Shown: positions 16,759 through 23,635 of the stretch, one piece after another | Numbering within the stretch: position 1 is the first letter of the stretch | Layout: every line of letters begins with the position of its first letter | Assembly: GCA_963575745.1 (NCBI GenBank) | Contig: CAUYUJ010000839.1 | Location: 17,501-41,135 of the forward strand | Source: Prorocentrum cordatum | Taxonomy: Eukaryota; Sar; Dinophyceae; Prorocentrales; Prorocentraceae | Direction of reading: 5' to 3' | DNA: 23,635 nucleotides | Made by a program: the position numbers and the translations under genes | The notes under the pieces: generated by a model | What the model was told of the DNA's origin: nothing | Database searches by the model: none | The model's input: the letters and a program-made list of their open reading frames with translations, nothing else

Positions 16759-17204
16759 TTACGTCCAGTCGAGTCCTGGGCCCGGCATCGATGCACAGAG
16801 CCCCCGGGGGGGCCCGGCATCGGCCCGGCCAGGATCGCTGTGCGGGTGCAGAGCTCGGCAGCGCGCCCCGGGGGGGCAAAAGGAGAGGGGGCAGGCCTGC
16901 TCGCAGGGCGGGGCGGGGGCTTCTCGGAGGCCCTGGGGCGCCACCTGGGAAGCTCCCTGTGCCTCCCGAGGCTTCCTGTGACCTCCTGGGCCCTCCTGGC
17001 ATCTCCTGGGGCCTCCTGGAGCTCCCTGGGGCCTCCTGGGGCCTCCAGGTGTTTTTTTTAGGGGCCTTTCCCGAGCACGAGCAAGCCGTTTCGGGAGGCT
17101 TCTCGGACGGCCCGAGGCCTCCCGAGCCACCCGAGAAGGCCCGCCCCCTCTGCGTTCCTTATGTTACATCCTCGGGGGACCTTGTCTGTCCCGTAGGGGC
17201 CCCG
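16759..17204. repeat. GC-rich region with CTCCTGGGGC-like repeats
   Basis: The stretch 16970-17050 is a degenerate array of CTCCTGG(G)GC units of about 12-16 bp. Around it are CCCCGGGGGGGC runs at 16802 and 16867. Several frames are open on both strands with Gly/Pro/Arg-rich translations. None is accepted as a gene. Confidence 0.55.
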
Positions 17205-17322
17205 TCCGCGTCGAATCAATGTCGAATCCACGTCGGCCTCGTCGGGTCCGTGTCGAATCCGTGTCGAATCCGCGTCGAACCCACGCCAAATCCGCGTCGG
17301 AGCCGCATCGAGCCCGCGTCGG
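17205..17322. repeat. 12-bp tandem repeat array, about ten units
   Basis: Units of the form CGTGTCGAATCC recur with variants (CACGTCGG, CGCGTCGAACC, CGCATCGAGCC). The period of 12 keeps frames open. On the minus strand it reads as a four-residue pattern (GFDADSTRIRHG). It shares the CGACGCGAAT-like theme with the 10-bp array at 8788. Confidence 0.85.
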
Positions 17323-17698
17323 ACACAAGAAAAGACACCCATTGGGGTGACAGGCGAGGTCCCCCGAAGATGCAACGCAACTTTCCCCCCTGGGCTCGCT
17401 CCATGCTACACGCAAGAGGCCGGGGGGCACTCTGGTGGATCGATCGTGGACTTCGCGGGATGCCCCAGAGCTCCCAACTGCTACCCAGAGCCGTCGGGGA
17501 CCCATGCATTTGTTCTGGAGCGGCTGCTGCCAAACAAATGTCTTGTTCAGCGTGCCTTACTGCACGCGAAGGTGCCCCACTCTAGCGAGCCCAGTCGGCC
17601 ACCTCCCGTGAGCAGCCGGGAACAGCCAAAGAGACCAAGCGAATGGATTGGCCAAGAACTCCTGCATTGAAGGAGCCACATGACTCGATGCGTCCTAG
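17323..17698. other. Unique sequence, uncertain coding
   Basis: A plus-strand frame from 17347 to 17670 is open with fairly balanced composition (SGTHAFVLERLLPNKCLVQR), but minus-strand frames of similar length overlap it. No family was recognised, and it could be an upstream piece of the candidate at 17699. Confidence 0.3.
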
Positions 17699-18049
17699 CA
17701 CCACGTGACAGCCTTCGACAACCCCGTGACGATATTCGACGCTCGGGCCCCAGATGTATGTACTGGCCGATCCTTCGATGACTTCGACAAGGAGACGGCA
17801 GATACAATCGCGCGCGGGTATCGGAGCGCAGCACGTAACACTACGCCCGAAGCGTGGGAGTCACGGGTCATGCCTCCCTGCTACGAGAGATCCATGGTCT
17901 CTGCGATACCAGAGGCTGCAGACGGGAAGCCTCAGGGCGCAGCGGCCGAGGATGCAACAGCCCAGGGGAGGGCTGCACGGAGCACCGGCTCTCCCGAAGA
18001 TGATGAGAAAGAGCAGGCCGCAAAACTGGCTGAGACAGTTGCGCAATAG
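17699..18049 (+). CDS. Possible coding stretch, 114 codons, unknown function
   Basis: The frame opens after TAG at 17696-17698 and ends with TAG at 18047-18049. It is non-repetitive and has a protein-like mix: an Asp/Phe-rich start (VTAFDNPVTIFDARAP, then SFDDFDKETADTIARGYRSA), TPEAWESRVMPPCYE in the middle and a charged Ala/Glu/Lys-rich end (SPEDDEKEQAAKLAETVAQ) that could be helical. There is no ATG near the start. The first candidate start is GTG at 17705, and the first ATG codon lies mid-frame, so an upstream exon or a relic is likelier than a complete gene. No domain was recognised. Confidence 0.3.
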   Translation, partial: HHVTAFDNPVTIFDARAPDVCTGRSFDDFDKETADTIARGYRSAARNTTPEAWESRVMPPCYERSMVSAIPEAADGKPQGAAAEDATAQGRAARSTGSPEDDEKEQAAKLAETVAQ

Positions 18050-18243
18050 TACTCCAAGTCCATACATACGCGAAAACAGCGAACACACACAAGCTGAAGG
18101 TAGAACAAGCAAAAGAAAGAAGGAGAATAGATGATTGATTTGAAAATGGCTCTTGCTGTTGCGTGGGGGCCCGCCTGGAGGCTGTCCATACGACCGTGCA
18201 ACAGTAACGGTATCGGAGTTTCTGGAGCATGCAAATAGCGGGC

Positions 18244-18520
18244 GAAAGAGAAGGAGCTAGAAAGAGAGAGAGAGAGAGATGGAGAGGGAGACGGGAGAAA
18301 GACGGAGAAGAAAACAGAGAAAATGAGAGAGGGAGCGCATGTGTGTACGCTAGAGAGCGTGAGCGCGAGTGCGAGTGTGTGCGTGAGAGAGGGGAAGCGG
18401 GGGAGCAAGGGGGCGAGGGCGGGGAAGCAGGAAGGGCAGGAAGGGGAGGAGAAGGGGGCGAGGAGGAAGAGGTGGAGGGAGGGAGGGGAGAGTCCTGCTC
18501 CCGCGCTCGGCCGGCGCGGC
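18244..18520 (+). repeat. GA/GAG-rich purine tract
   Basis: GAGAGAGAGA runs (18264-18282), then GAGCG and GTGTGCGTGAGAG mixed units, then GGGGA/GGAGG sequence. It is irregular and more decayed than the GGA tracts elsewhere. Confidence 0.75.
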
Positions 18521-18745
18521 CGCGCCAAGGTCGCAGAGAGGGGGGCGGGGCGCGCCGTGCACCTCCCGCGGGGGCTCTCCCGACAGGCCCTTGATCGCCT
18601 CGAACCACGCGGGCTCCATCTGACCGACCTCGCGAGCGGGCCTCTCCCCCGTTGGCGTCGCTGCTGGGCTGCCGGGCCCCGCGTCTGCTCGTCCTCGTCC
18701 GCCTCCTCCTGCGCGTCCTCCGCGTCCGCCACCCTTCTTCAAGTT
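18521..18745 (-). other. GC-rich island, possible exon remnant
   Basis: Between the GA tract and the CTC tract, one minus-strand frame contains a balanced stretch (EVGQMEPAWFEAIKGLSGEP, then PREVHGAP). A second minus-strand frame is also open, with Glu/Asp/Arg-rich sequence. The frames cannot both be real and neither matches a known family. The arrangement of purine and pyrimidine tracts around a GC-rich island repeats that at 5798-5936, 9400-9655 and 13905-14252. Confidence 0.2.
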
Positions 18746-18840
18746 CCTCCCGCCTCCCTCCCCTCATACCCCACGCCCGTCATCCCGCAGGTCCCTACTG
18801 CTGCTCCTCCTCGTGCTCCTCCTCCTCCTCCTTTCTTCTT
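18746..18840 (+). repeat. Decayed (CTC)n pyrimidine tract
   Basis: CTCCTCCTC runs contain CTG, CGTG and CATACC interruptions, followed by TTTCTTCTTGG. It lies immediately before the AT-rich tract. Confidence 0.7.
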
Positions 18841-19135
18841 GGTGTTATTACTATCGTTCGTTCTAGTCTTATAAATATGGGTATTGGCACCAGTAGTATT
18901 ATTACGATGCTTCTGCATATTAGTAATAACATTGGTGTTATTAGTATGATTCGTATGCGTCTTCGTAGTTTTCGTAGTATTCATCTTATCACTCGTTAGT
19001 ATTATACGATAAGTAGTAGTATTAACATCCGTTTCATAAGTATTAGTATTAGTATTAATATTCGTCTGCGTCTGATGCATACTATTCTTAGAATTAGTAT
19101 TATCATTGTTTTTATTGTTGCTATGAATCATTATT
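18841..19135. repeat. AT-rich degenerate trinucleotide island (ATT/GTA)
   Basis: TATTAGTATTAGTATTAATA-like sequence with constant three-base rhythm is markedly AT-richer than its surroundings. The minus strand reads as Asn/Thr-rich for over 100 codons (18739-19131), the trivial reading of AAT/ACT triplets. It is interpreted as an old, point-mutated trinucleotide repeat. Confidence 0.75.
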
Positions 19136-19137
19136 TT

Positions 19138-19245
19138 TCTTCCCGTTCCTCCTCCTCATCCTCCTGCTCCTGCTCCTCCTCCTCCTCCTCATCCTCCGCC
19201 TCTTCCTCCTCCTCATCCTCCTCCTGCTCCTCCTCCTGGTTCCCC
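19138..19245 (+). repeat. (CTC)n pyrimidine tract with CTG and CAT variants
   Basis: CTCCTCCTC with CTGCTC and CATCC interruptions lies between the AT-rich island and the ATC tract. Confidence 0.85.
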
Positions 19246-19284
19246 GTTGCTCCCCATTGTTGTCATCCTGCTCATAAGCGTCAG

Positions 19285-19287
19285 CAA

Positions 19288-19362
<75 letters not shown>

Positions 19363-19363
19363 T

Positions 19364-19418
<55 letters not shown>

Positions 19419-19479
19419 CCAGCATCAGCATCATCAGCATCATCATCAGCATCAGCATCAGCATCAGTATTAGCATAAG

Positions 19480-19510
<31 letters not shown>

Positions 19511-19548
19511 ATCATCATCGCCCTCGCAATGTTCAGCATCAGTATTAT

Positions 19549-19579
<31 letters not shown>

Positions 19580-20355
19580 AGCAGAATCAGCATCATCATA
19601 TTCATCATCAGCTGCATAATCATCATCATCAGCAGCATCATCATCATCATCGGCATCAGCATCATCATCATCATCATCATCAGCAGCAGCATCATCATCA
19701 TCATCATCACTACCGTCAACATCATCATCAGCATCATCATCATCAGCAACAACAGCATCACTGTCATGATTAGCATCATCATCATGATCAGCATCAGCAT
19801 CGGCATCGCCATCATCATCAGCACCATCATCACCAACAGCATCATCATCATAATCATCAGCATCAGCATCAACATCGTCAGCATCAGCATCACCATCAGC
19901 ATCATCATCAGCATCATCAGCATCATCAACATCAGCAGCCTCATCATAATATAACCATCCGCATCATCATCATCATCATCATCATCATCAGCAGTAGCAT
20001 CACCATCATCATCATCAGCAGCAGCAGCAACAGCAGTCTCAACATCAGAAGAATCATCAGCAGCATAATCAGCAGCAGCAGCCTCAGCAGCAGCAGCATC
20101 ATCACCAGCATCATCAGCATCATCCGCATCATCAAAGACATAATCAACATATTTATCGGCTGCACCATCACCATCACTATCGCCATCACCGTCGTCATCG
20201 TCAGACGCAACATCATCAGACTCAGCAGCATCGACAGCATCATCAGCATCATCATCAGCAGCATCATCATCAATACCAACCTCAGCATCAGGATCAACAT
20301 CAGCATCAGCACCACCATCACCATCAGCACCATGAACATCAACATGAACATCAGC
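19285..20355. repeat. (ATC)n microsatellite, about 1.07 kb, with AGC variants
   Basis: Pure CATCATCAT runs dominate 19285-19420. Further on CAGCAG, CAGCATC and GTCATC units are mixed in, and interruptions increase toward 20355. It is the same class as the GAT tract at 4659-5797 but in the opposite orientation. On the minus strand the frame continuous with the upstream ORF reads Asp/Ala-rich for over 100 codons and then switches to Met-rich after an indel in the repeat. Confidence 0.95.
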
Positions 20356-20889
20356 ATCAGATCCCGAAGCCCATGCTTTTGTAACCTTGTTTTGACTTAC
20401 TGATTTCGGATGCTGAAAATGTGTCCCTGCATGTATTGCCGTCCTCGTTGGTACACCCTTTTTGATCCGCGGGTCGAGAGCGTACCTCTTCCGGTCGAAG
20501 CTAAGCGGGCCGCGCGAAGCTTGAATTAGGCGGAGAAGAGGAGGGAGGAAGCGGCGGCGTCGGTACACCCACACATCCACGTAGGTTCTACTTTCCGCTC
20601 GGGGTCTGCTGTGGCTTCCATAACGGGGGCCTGGGAAAGGGGCCCACCCAGGGAGAGGGACGGCACACGCGCACGCTCCGCCTCGCAGCCGTGAGAAGTC
20701 AAGGGCAGCGGACTCCTCTGCCAGCTCCGCATCCCTGAAAAGCCTCAAGAAGCCCTCCTCCAACTCCTCCTTTAGCCACGCCACGTCGTCCCCCATCGCC
20801 TCCAACTCCTCCAAGGTGTCATCCGTAGCCCTCCTAGCCCATGGATTCACCTGGTCCCCCGCCTTCAAGTCGTCCCCTCGTATCGTCTC
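20345..20889 (-). CDS. Possible coding exon running into an acidic repeat
   Basis: The minus-strand frame opens after TAG at 20890-20892 and stays open into the ATC tract and on to 19213. Its first part is non-repetitive and protein-like: DDLKAGDQVNPWARRATDD, then an amphipathic Glu/Leu-rich segment (LEELEAMGDDVAWLKEELEE) and FLRLFRDAELAEESAALDFS. A more basic stretch (PPLLRLIQASRGPLSFDRKR) leads to an Asp/Ala-rich tail encoded by the repeat. Upstream of the TAG the same frame reads ELTAIFGKYPFDK, also protein-like, so the TAG may be a nonsense change in a relic or lie in a non-exonic junction. No ATG start is near. Family unknown. Confidence 0.33.
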
Positions 20890-21023
20890 CTACTTGTCGA
20901 ACGGGTACTTTCCGAAGATCGCCGTAAGTTCGTGATCGTGATGATGGGGTCGGCTGGCCATTCTTTGAAATCGCTTTGGCCGTCGGGCTCGTGCTTCAAG
21001 CTTGGTAGGGCCATCCTCCGGTG
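20890..21023. other. Upstream continuation of the minus-strand candidate
   Basis: Minus-strand residues just before the TAG (20893-20931) read ELTAIFGKYPFDK, preceded by a His/Arg-rich part. A short plus-strand reading is not protein-like. The region ends at the TA microsatellite. Confidence 0.35.
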
Positions 21024-21062
21024 ACATATATATATATATATATATATAGATATATACACACA
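21024..21062. repeat. (TA)n microsatellite with a CA end
   Basis: CATATATATA through TATAGATATATACACACAC, about 39 bp. It is the only sizeable dinucleotide AT repeat in the window. Confidence 0.9.
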
Positions 21063-21394
21063 CTAGCATGCTCAAATATATGCAAAGATATGGGAAAATA
21101 TGGGAAGAGGGAGGGAAATCCAGGACATCAACAGAAACAGGATTGGGGAGCGTGTGCCGTTCTACGAATCTCCCCCATGGGCTCCTTCCGCTCTGTCTAT
21201 ATGTCAGTCCTCGGTTTTCGAGGGCAGCGCGCCTGCATCTGGATGTGCTCCATGGTGGCATCGAGGGACTGGAAGCGCTCGGCAGCCGACCTGGCGCACG
21301 GAGCCACAGGTCGCTCACCCAGCCTCCCTGCTCCCTTGCGGCCCTCTCCGCCGTCCGCATGCTGGCCAGCGACCCCCCCACACGAAAAGGCGCG
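21063..21394. other. Unique sequence without a supported gene
   Basis: The beginning is AT-balanced and the rest GC-richer. Three overlapping plus-strand frames are open and none has a domain. Confidence 0.45.
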
Positions 21395-21560
21395 GGGAGG
21401 AGCGAAGGGAGAGGAAAAAAGGAAAGGAAGGGGGAAGGGGGAGGGGGAGGGGGGAGGGGGAAGGGGGAGGGAAAAGGGAGGAGGAGTGGAGGGGGCGGAG
21501 AGGTGGAGGGAAGGGGTAGGGGAGGGAAGGCGAGGCAATCACGGAGGGGAGGGGAATAGA
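21395..21560 (+). repeat. G-rich (GGGGGA)n-like tract
   Basis: Runs of GGGGGAAGGGGGAGGGGGAG with few pyrimidines provide many closely spaced G runs of four or more. The plus strand could form quadruplexes. Confidence 0.85.
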
Positions 21561-21675
21561 GCGGGGAGCAGGGCCCAAGCCGCGCGCCGCACGCGAGCAC
21601 CGCCAGCGAGCGGGGGCCGTGCACCCCGACCAGCCTTGCTTCTGGCACCCCTCGTTCGGAGCCTCGCCCAGAACG

Positions 21676-21812
21676 GAGTATCGTTTAACCAATCACTATC
21701 CCCACTGGCGTGGCATGGGCCCCACTAGCCGATGTGCCCCCCCTGAGGATGCAGGCTGTTCCCTTCGAGTTTCGAGGGGCATCTCCCCAGCTTGGGCTGT
21801 GGGATGGGGGGG
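21676..21812 (+). mobile_element. Short TIR-element relative, copy 1 (right end lost)
   Basis: It begins AGTATCGTTTAACC and continues ATCCCCACTGGCGTGGC, GGGCCCCAC, GCCGAT, TCGAGGGGCAT and GGGATGGGG in the same order as the copy at 23202-23374. The two copies look roughly three-quarters identical by eye over about 120 bp. Similarity fades near 21812, so the right terminal repeat is missing or decayed. It overlaps a long open frame (21619-22911) that is therefore unlikely to be a conserved gene. Confidence 0.7.
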
Positions 21813-21896
21813 ATCCCCTCCCCAAAGCCATGCTTCTCATCCTGAGCCGCTTTTTCTGACAGCCCCGAGGGCCGTGGAGGGCCCCGAAATCCCCCA

Positions 21897-22120
21897 GCAC
21901 GGCGAGACACCTCCGGACCCGTCTCCCTCGGGACCCGTCTCCGGAGGAGGAGGAGGAGGGCGGAGGAGGAGGAAGAGGAGGAGGAGGAGGAGGAAAAGGA
22001 AAAGGAGGAGGAGGAAGGAGGAGGAGGAGGAGGAGGAAAAGGAGGAGAAAAAGCAGGAGGAGGAGGAGGGAGGAGGGCACGGCGAGACCTCTCCGGACCC
22101 GTCTCCCTCGGCACCCGCCC
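21897..22120. repeat. Direct repeats 180 bp apart around a GGA tract
   Basis: GCACGGCGAGAC starts at 21897 and 22077. Both copies continue CTCCGGACCCGTCTCCCTCGG with only two or three differences over about 40 bp. The DNA between holds a (GGA)n tract with AAAAGG interruptions (21943-22075). This is a tandem duplication whose first unit carries the purine tract. Confidence 0.85.
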
Positions 22121-22393
22121 TGCCCCCCCGTGGCGCCGCACCGGCGCCGAGCTGCTGGAGCCGCCAGGCGGGCCCCCTTGAAGGCCCCCGCGACGAGCAC
22201 CTCGCGCTGCCAGCGCCCCGAGCAGGGAAAAGCGAGGCTGCCGCCCCCCCCCCCCGGGGAGCCCCGCCGCGGGCCGCCGCCCGCCACCCCTCGGGGACGG
22301 CAAATCTTTTCTGGAGAGCTCTGGCGGGCTCCCCTGAAGCGCTTCGACGGCGCTGCCAGGCGCGCCTCCATGCGTGCCTGCACGCGTGCGTGC

Positions 22394-22428
22394 GTGCCTG
22401 GCCCCCCCCCGGGGGGGGGCCCAGGCAC
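22394..22428. repeat. 35-bp palindrome with C9/G9 centre
   Basis: GTGCCTGG and CCAGGCAC flank nine C and nine G, with one unpaired C. It could extrude as an almost perfect hairpin. The right arm context GGGCCCAGGCACACAC recurs near 22641. Confidence 0.8.
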
Positions 22429-23201
22429 ACACTTTTGGTCGGCGGGGCGAGAGCGAGCCTCCTCCGCCACAAGCTAGGCGGGCGACGCACAGCTTTCCTG
22501 AGGGAGAGAGGGCAAACAGGCGGGCGGGGCCGCAGGCGGCCGGAGTGGGCGGGGCCCGGGGTGCAGGCGGTGCCGAAGAGCTTGCATAGGAAAAAGGTAC
22601 GCCGCGGACAGGGACCGGAGGCGAAGATCCAGAGGGTGAGCGGGCCCAGGCACACACACGCAAACAAGTGGGCACAGATCCCAGGATTCCCCATACATGT
22701 TCCAGATGTCCCGGATGCTCGCCGTCCCTTCGCTTCCCGTGCTTTCCACGTGTTCCTGGGAACCGACGAGGCTGTGTGCCTGTGCTTTTCCCTCCCGAGG
22801 GTAGGCGCGCGGACAGCGGCGGGAGCGTCGGGCCCTCGGCGGCGAGGGGCAAGGCTGGACCTGAAGACGACCAGGGGGTCTGAGCTGGATACAGTCGGGG
22901 CGTTGACCTAAGGAACCCTAAATAAGGAACGAGGCCCCCTTTTTCCCATAAGCTGAACTTCGATTTCCCATGGAAAACCCGAGGCAAACTGTAAAACAAT
23001 CAAGGAACACCGAGCCCCTCCCACACGAAAAGGGTTCCTTCGTCGGCGCCCCGACTGTAGGCCCCGAGAAAGCTCGTCCGAGCGATGCCGAGCCTTGGCG
23101 CCGAAGGCCCGATCGAATACGGCGCGGAGCACGGAGGCCCTGCAGCGGGCCGGCATCGAGGGCAGAGGACGAGTGCAGCGCCTGGTGCGCCCTCTGCGCA
23201 C

Positions 23202-23374
23202 CGTTTCGCCGATCCTCATCCCCATCGGCGTGGCCAGGGCCCCACGGGCCGATCTAACCCCTAGAGGGGACCTTGGCTGGCCCCGTTCGGACCTCGAGGG
23301 GCATAATTATCCCCAACTGGGGTGATGGGATGGTGAGGACTCGGACGGGGATGGGGATGGGGATCGGTTAAACG
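23202..23374 (+). mobile_element. MITE-like element with terminal inverted repeats, copy 2
   Basis: The left end CGTTTCGCCGATCCTCATCC and the reverse complement of the right end CGTTTAACCGATCCCCATCC match at about 24 of the first 29 positions, giving terminal inverted repeats of roughly 27 bp on a 173-bp element. The interior matches 21676-21812. No coding capacity exists. Flanks (GCGCAC left, ATACTG right) show no clear target duplication. The class of transposase is unknown. Confidence 0.65.
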
Positions 23375-23635
23375 ATACTGAGGAAATATGCCAAAACGGG
23401 GGGATAGATATTTACAAGTTCGCTGAAAATCGGTCGGCGGACACCTCCAGGGGTCCATCTGGTTCAGTGTGTCACCCCAGACCCGTTGTCGCCAGTCCAT
23501 GGTCCCGAAAACGGCTCTGGAGACAGATGGAGGTAAAAAAACCTTCCCGAACCCGTAATCTCGAACCTCGCCCCCATTCCTGCTGGCCGGAACCAGTGCT
23601 GTGCCACCTCAGACCCCCAGCCGGCTCCAACGTTA
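23375..23635. other. Unique sequence at the window end
   Basis: This is mixed sequence without recognised features. GTGTCACCCCAGACCC near 23469 and GTGCCACCTCAGACCC near 23600 are a short imperfect direct repeat. No gene is supported. Confidence 0.5.

Larger units (their letters stand above)
21813..23201. other. GC-rich region with long but unsupported open frames
   Basis: A plus-strand frame (21619-22911, 430 codons) and minus-strand frames (21725-22999 and 21837-22694) overlap over the same DNA. All are Pro/Arg/Gly/Ala-rich, pass through a GGA tract and a mobile-element relative, and lack any domain. Their length reflects few AT-rich stop codons in GC-rich DNA. GTGC/GCGT repeats lie at 22370-22400. 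After 22900 the sequence is more mixed, and no gene was recognised. Confidence 0.5.

Noticed and set aside
17868-18767. 299-codon minus-strand frame
   Set aside because: It reads through the GA-rich tract as Ser/Leu/Pro and opposes the better candidate at 17699-18049.
21619-22911. 430-codon plus-strand open frame
   Set aside because: It overlaps 285-424-codon minus-strand frames, includes a mobile-element relative, a GGA tract and a C9/G9 palindrome, and has no domain. Length is expected in GC-rich DNA.
22905-22925. AACCCTAA-like telomeric motif
   Set aside because: There is a single occurrence (GGAACCCTAAATAAGG) with no tandem repetition.
1-23635. tRNA, 5S rRNA, spliced-leader and snRNA genes
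   Set aside because: Scanning for T-loop motifs (GGTTCGAATCC-like), 5S starts and the dinoflagellate spliced-leader motif found no convincing match. Resemblances at 17205-17322 belong to the 12-bp repeat.

Overview
This window looks like a repeat-dominated, GC-rich stretch of a eukaryotic nuclear genome from a draft assembly. The pointers are kilobase-scale trinucleotide microsatellites, several tandem satellites with periods from 10 to about 193 bp, dispersed repeats lying in both orientations, a block of exactly 100 N (16036-16135) typical of a scaffold gap, and no bacterial-style operons or ribosome-binding sites. The mix of (GGA/TCC)n and (GAT/ATC)n tracts with GC-rich spacers suggests an alga or other protist, but nothing here fixes the taxon. 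No tRNA, rRNA, CRISPR array or recognisable enzyme gene was seen.

Layout. 1-2260: mostly unique sequence, with a 40-bp hairpin (321-360) and a 193-bp tandem duplication (868-1253). 2262-4660: two copies of a dispersed element, called E here, in inverted orientation around a roughly 146-bp GC-rich satellite, then more of that satellite. 4659-6128: a (GAT)n tract, a short GC-rich island and a (CTC)n tract. 6129-7520: unique sequence. 7524-8597: a TCAGCC minisatellite joined directly to a 73-bp array. 8598-9240: unique sequence with a 10-bp palindromic repeat. 9240-11398: a (GGA)n tract, a GC-rich island, a (CTC)n tract, the longest E copy and its (TCC)n tail. 11399-12052: a possible terminal exon and a roughly 98-bp tandem array. 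12053-15605: alternating purine and pyrimidine tracts enclosing GC-rich islands. 15606-17700: gap, a long inverted repeat, two tandem copies of a 113-bp hairpin unit, and a 12-bp repeat array. 17700-20890: two possible coding stretches and GA, CTC, ATT and ATC repeat tracts. 20890-23635: unique and G-rich sequence with two related copies of a short terminal-inverted-repeat element.

Coding content is uncertain. GC-rich trinucleotide repeats keep several frames open at once, so ORF length means little here. The stretches with balanced composition that could be exons or relics are 20345-20889 (minus), 17699-18049 (plus), 13905-14252 (minus), 15136-15702 (minus), 9146-9658 (minus) and 11399-11524 (plus). 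None could be assigned to a family.

The most interesting structure is the E family: a fixed left flank, an 83-bp tandem core, a fixed right flank and a (TCC)n tail. Two copies appear complete, and their length difference matches two core units. This design resembles non-autonomous elements with satellite cores, such as Helitron-related DINE-1 or HINE elements, but kinship is not shown.
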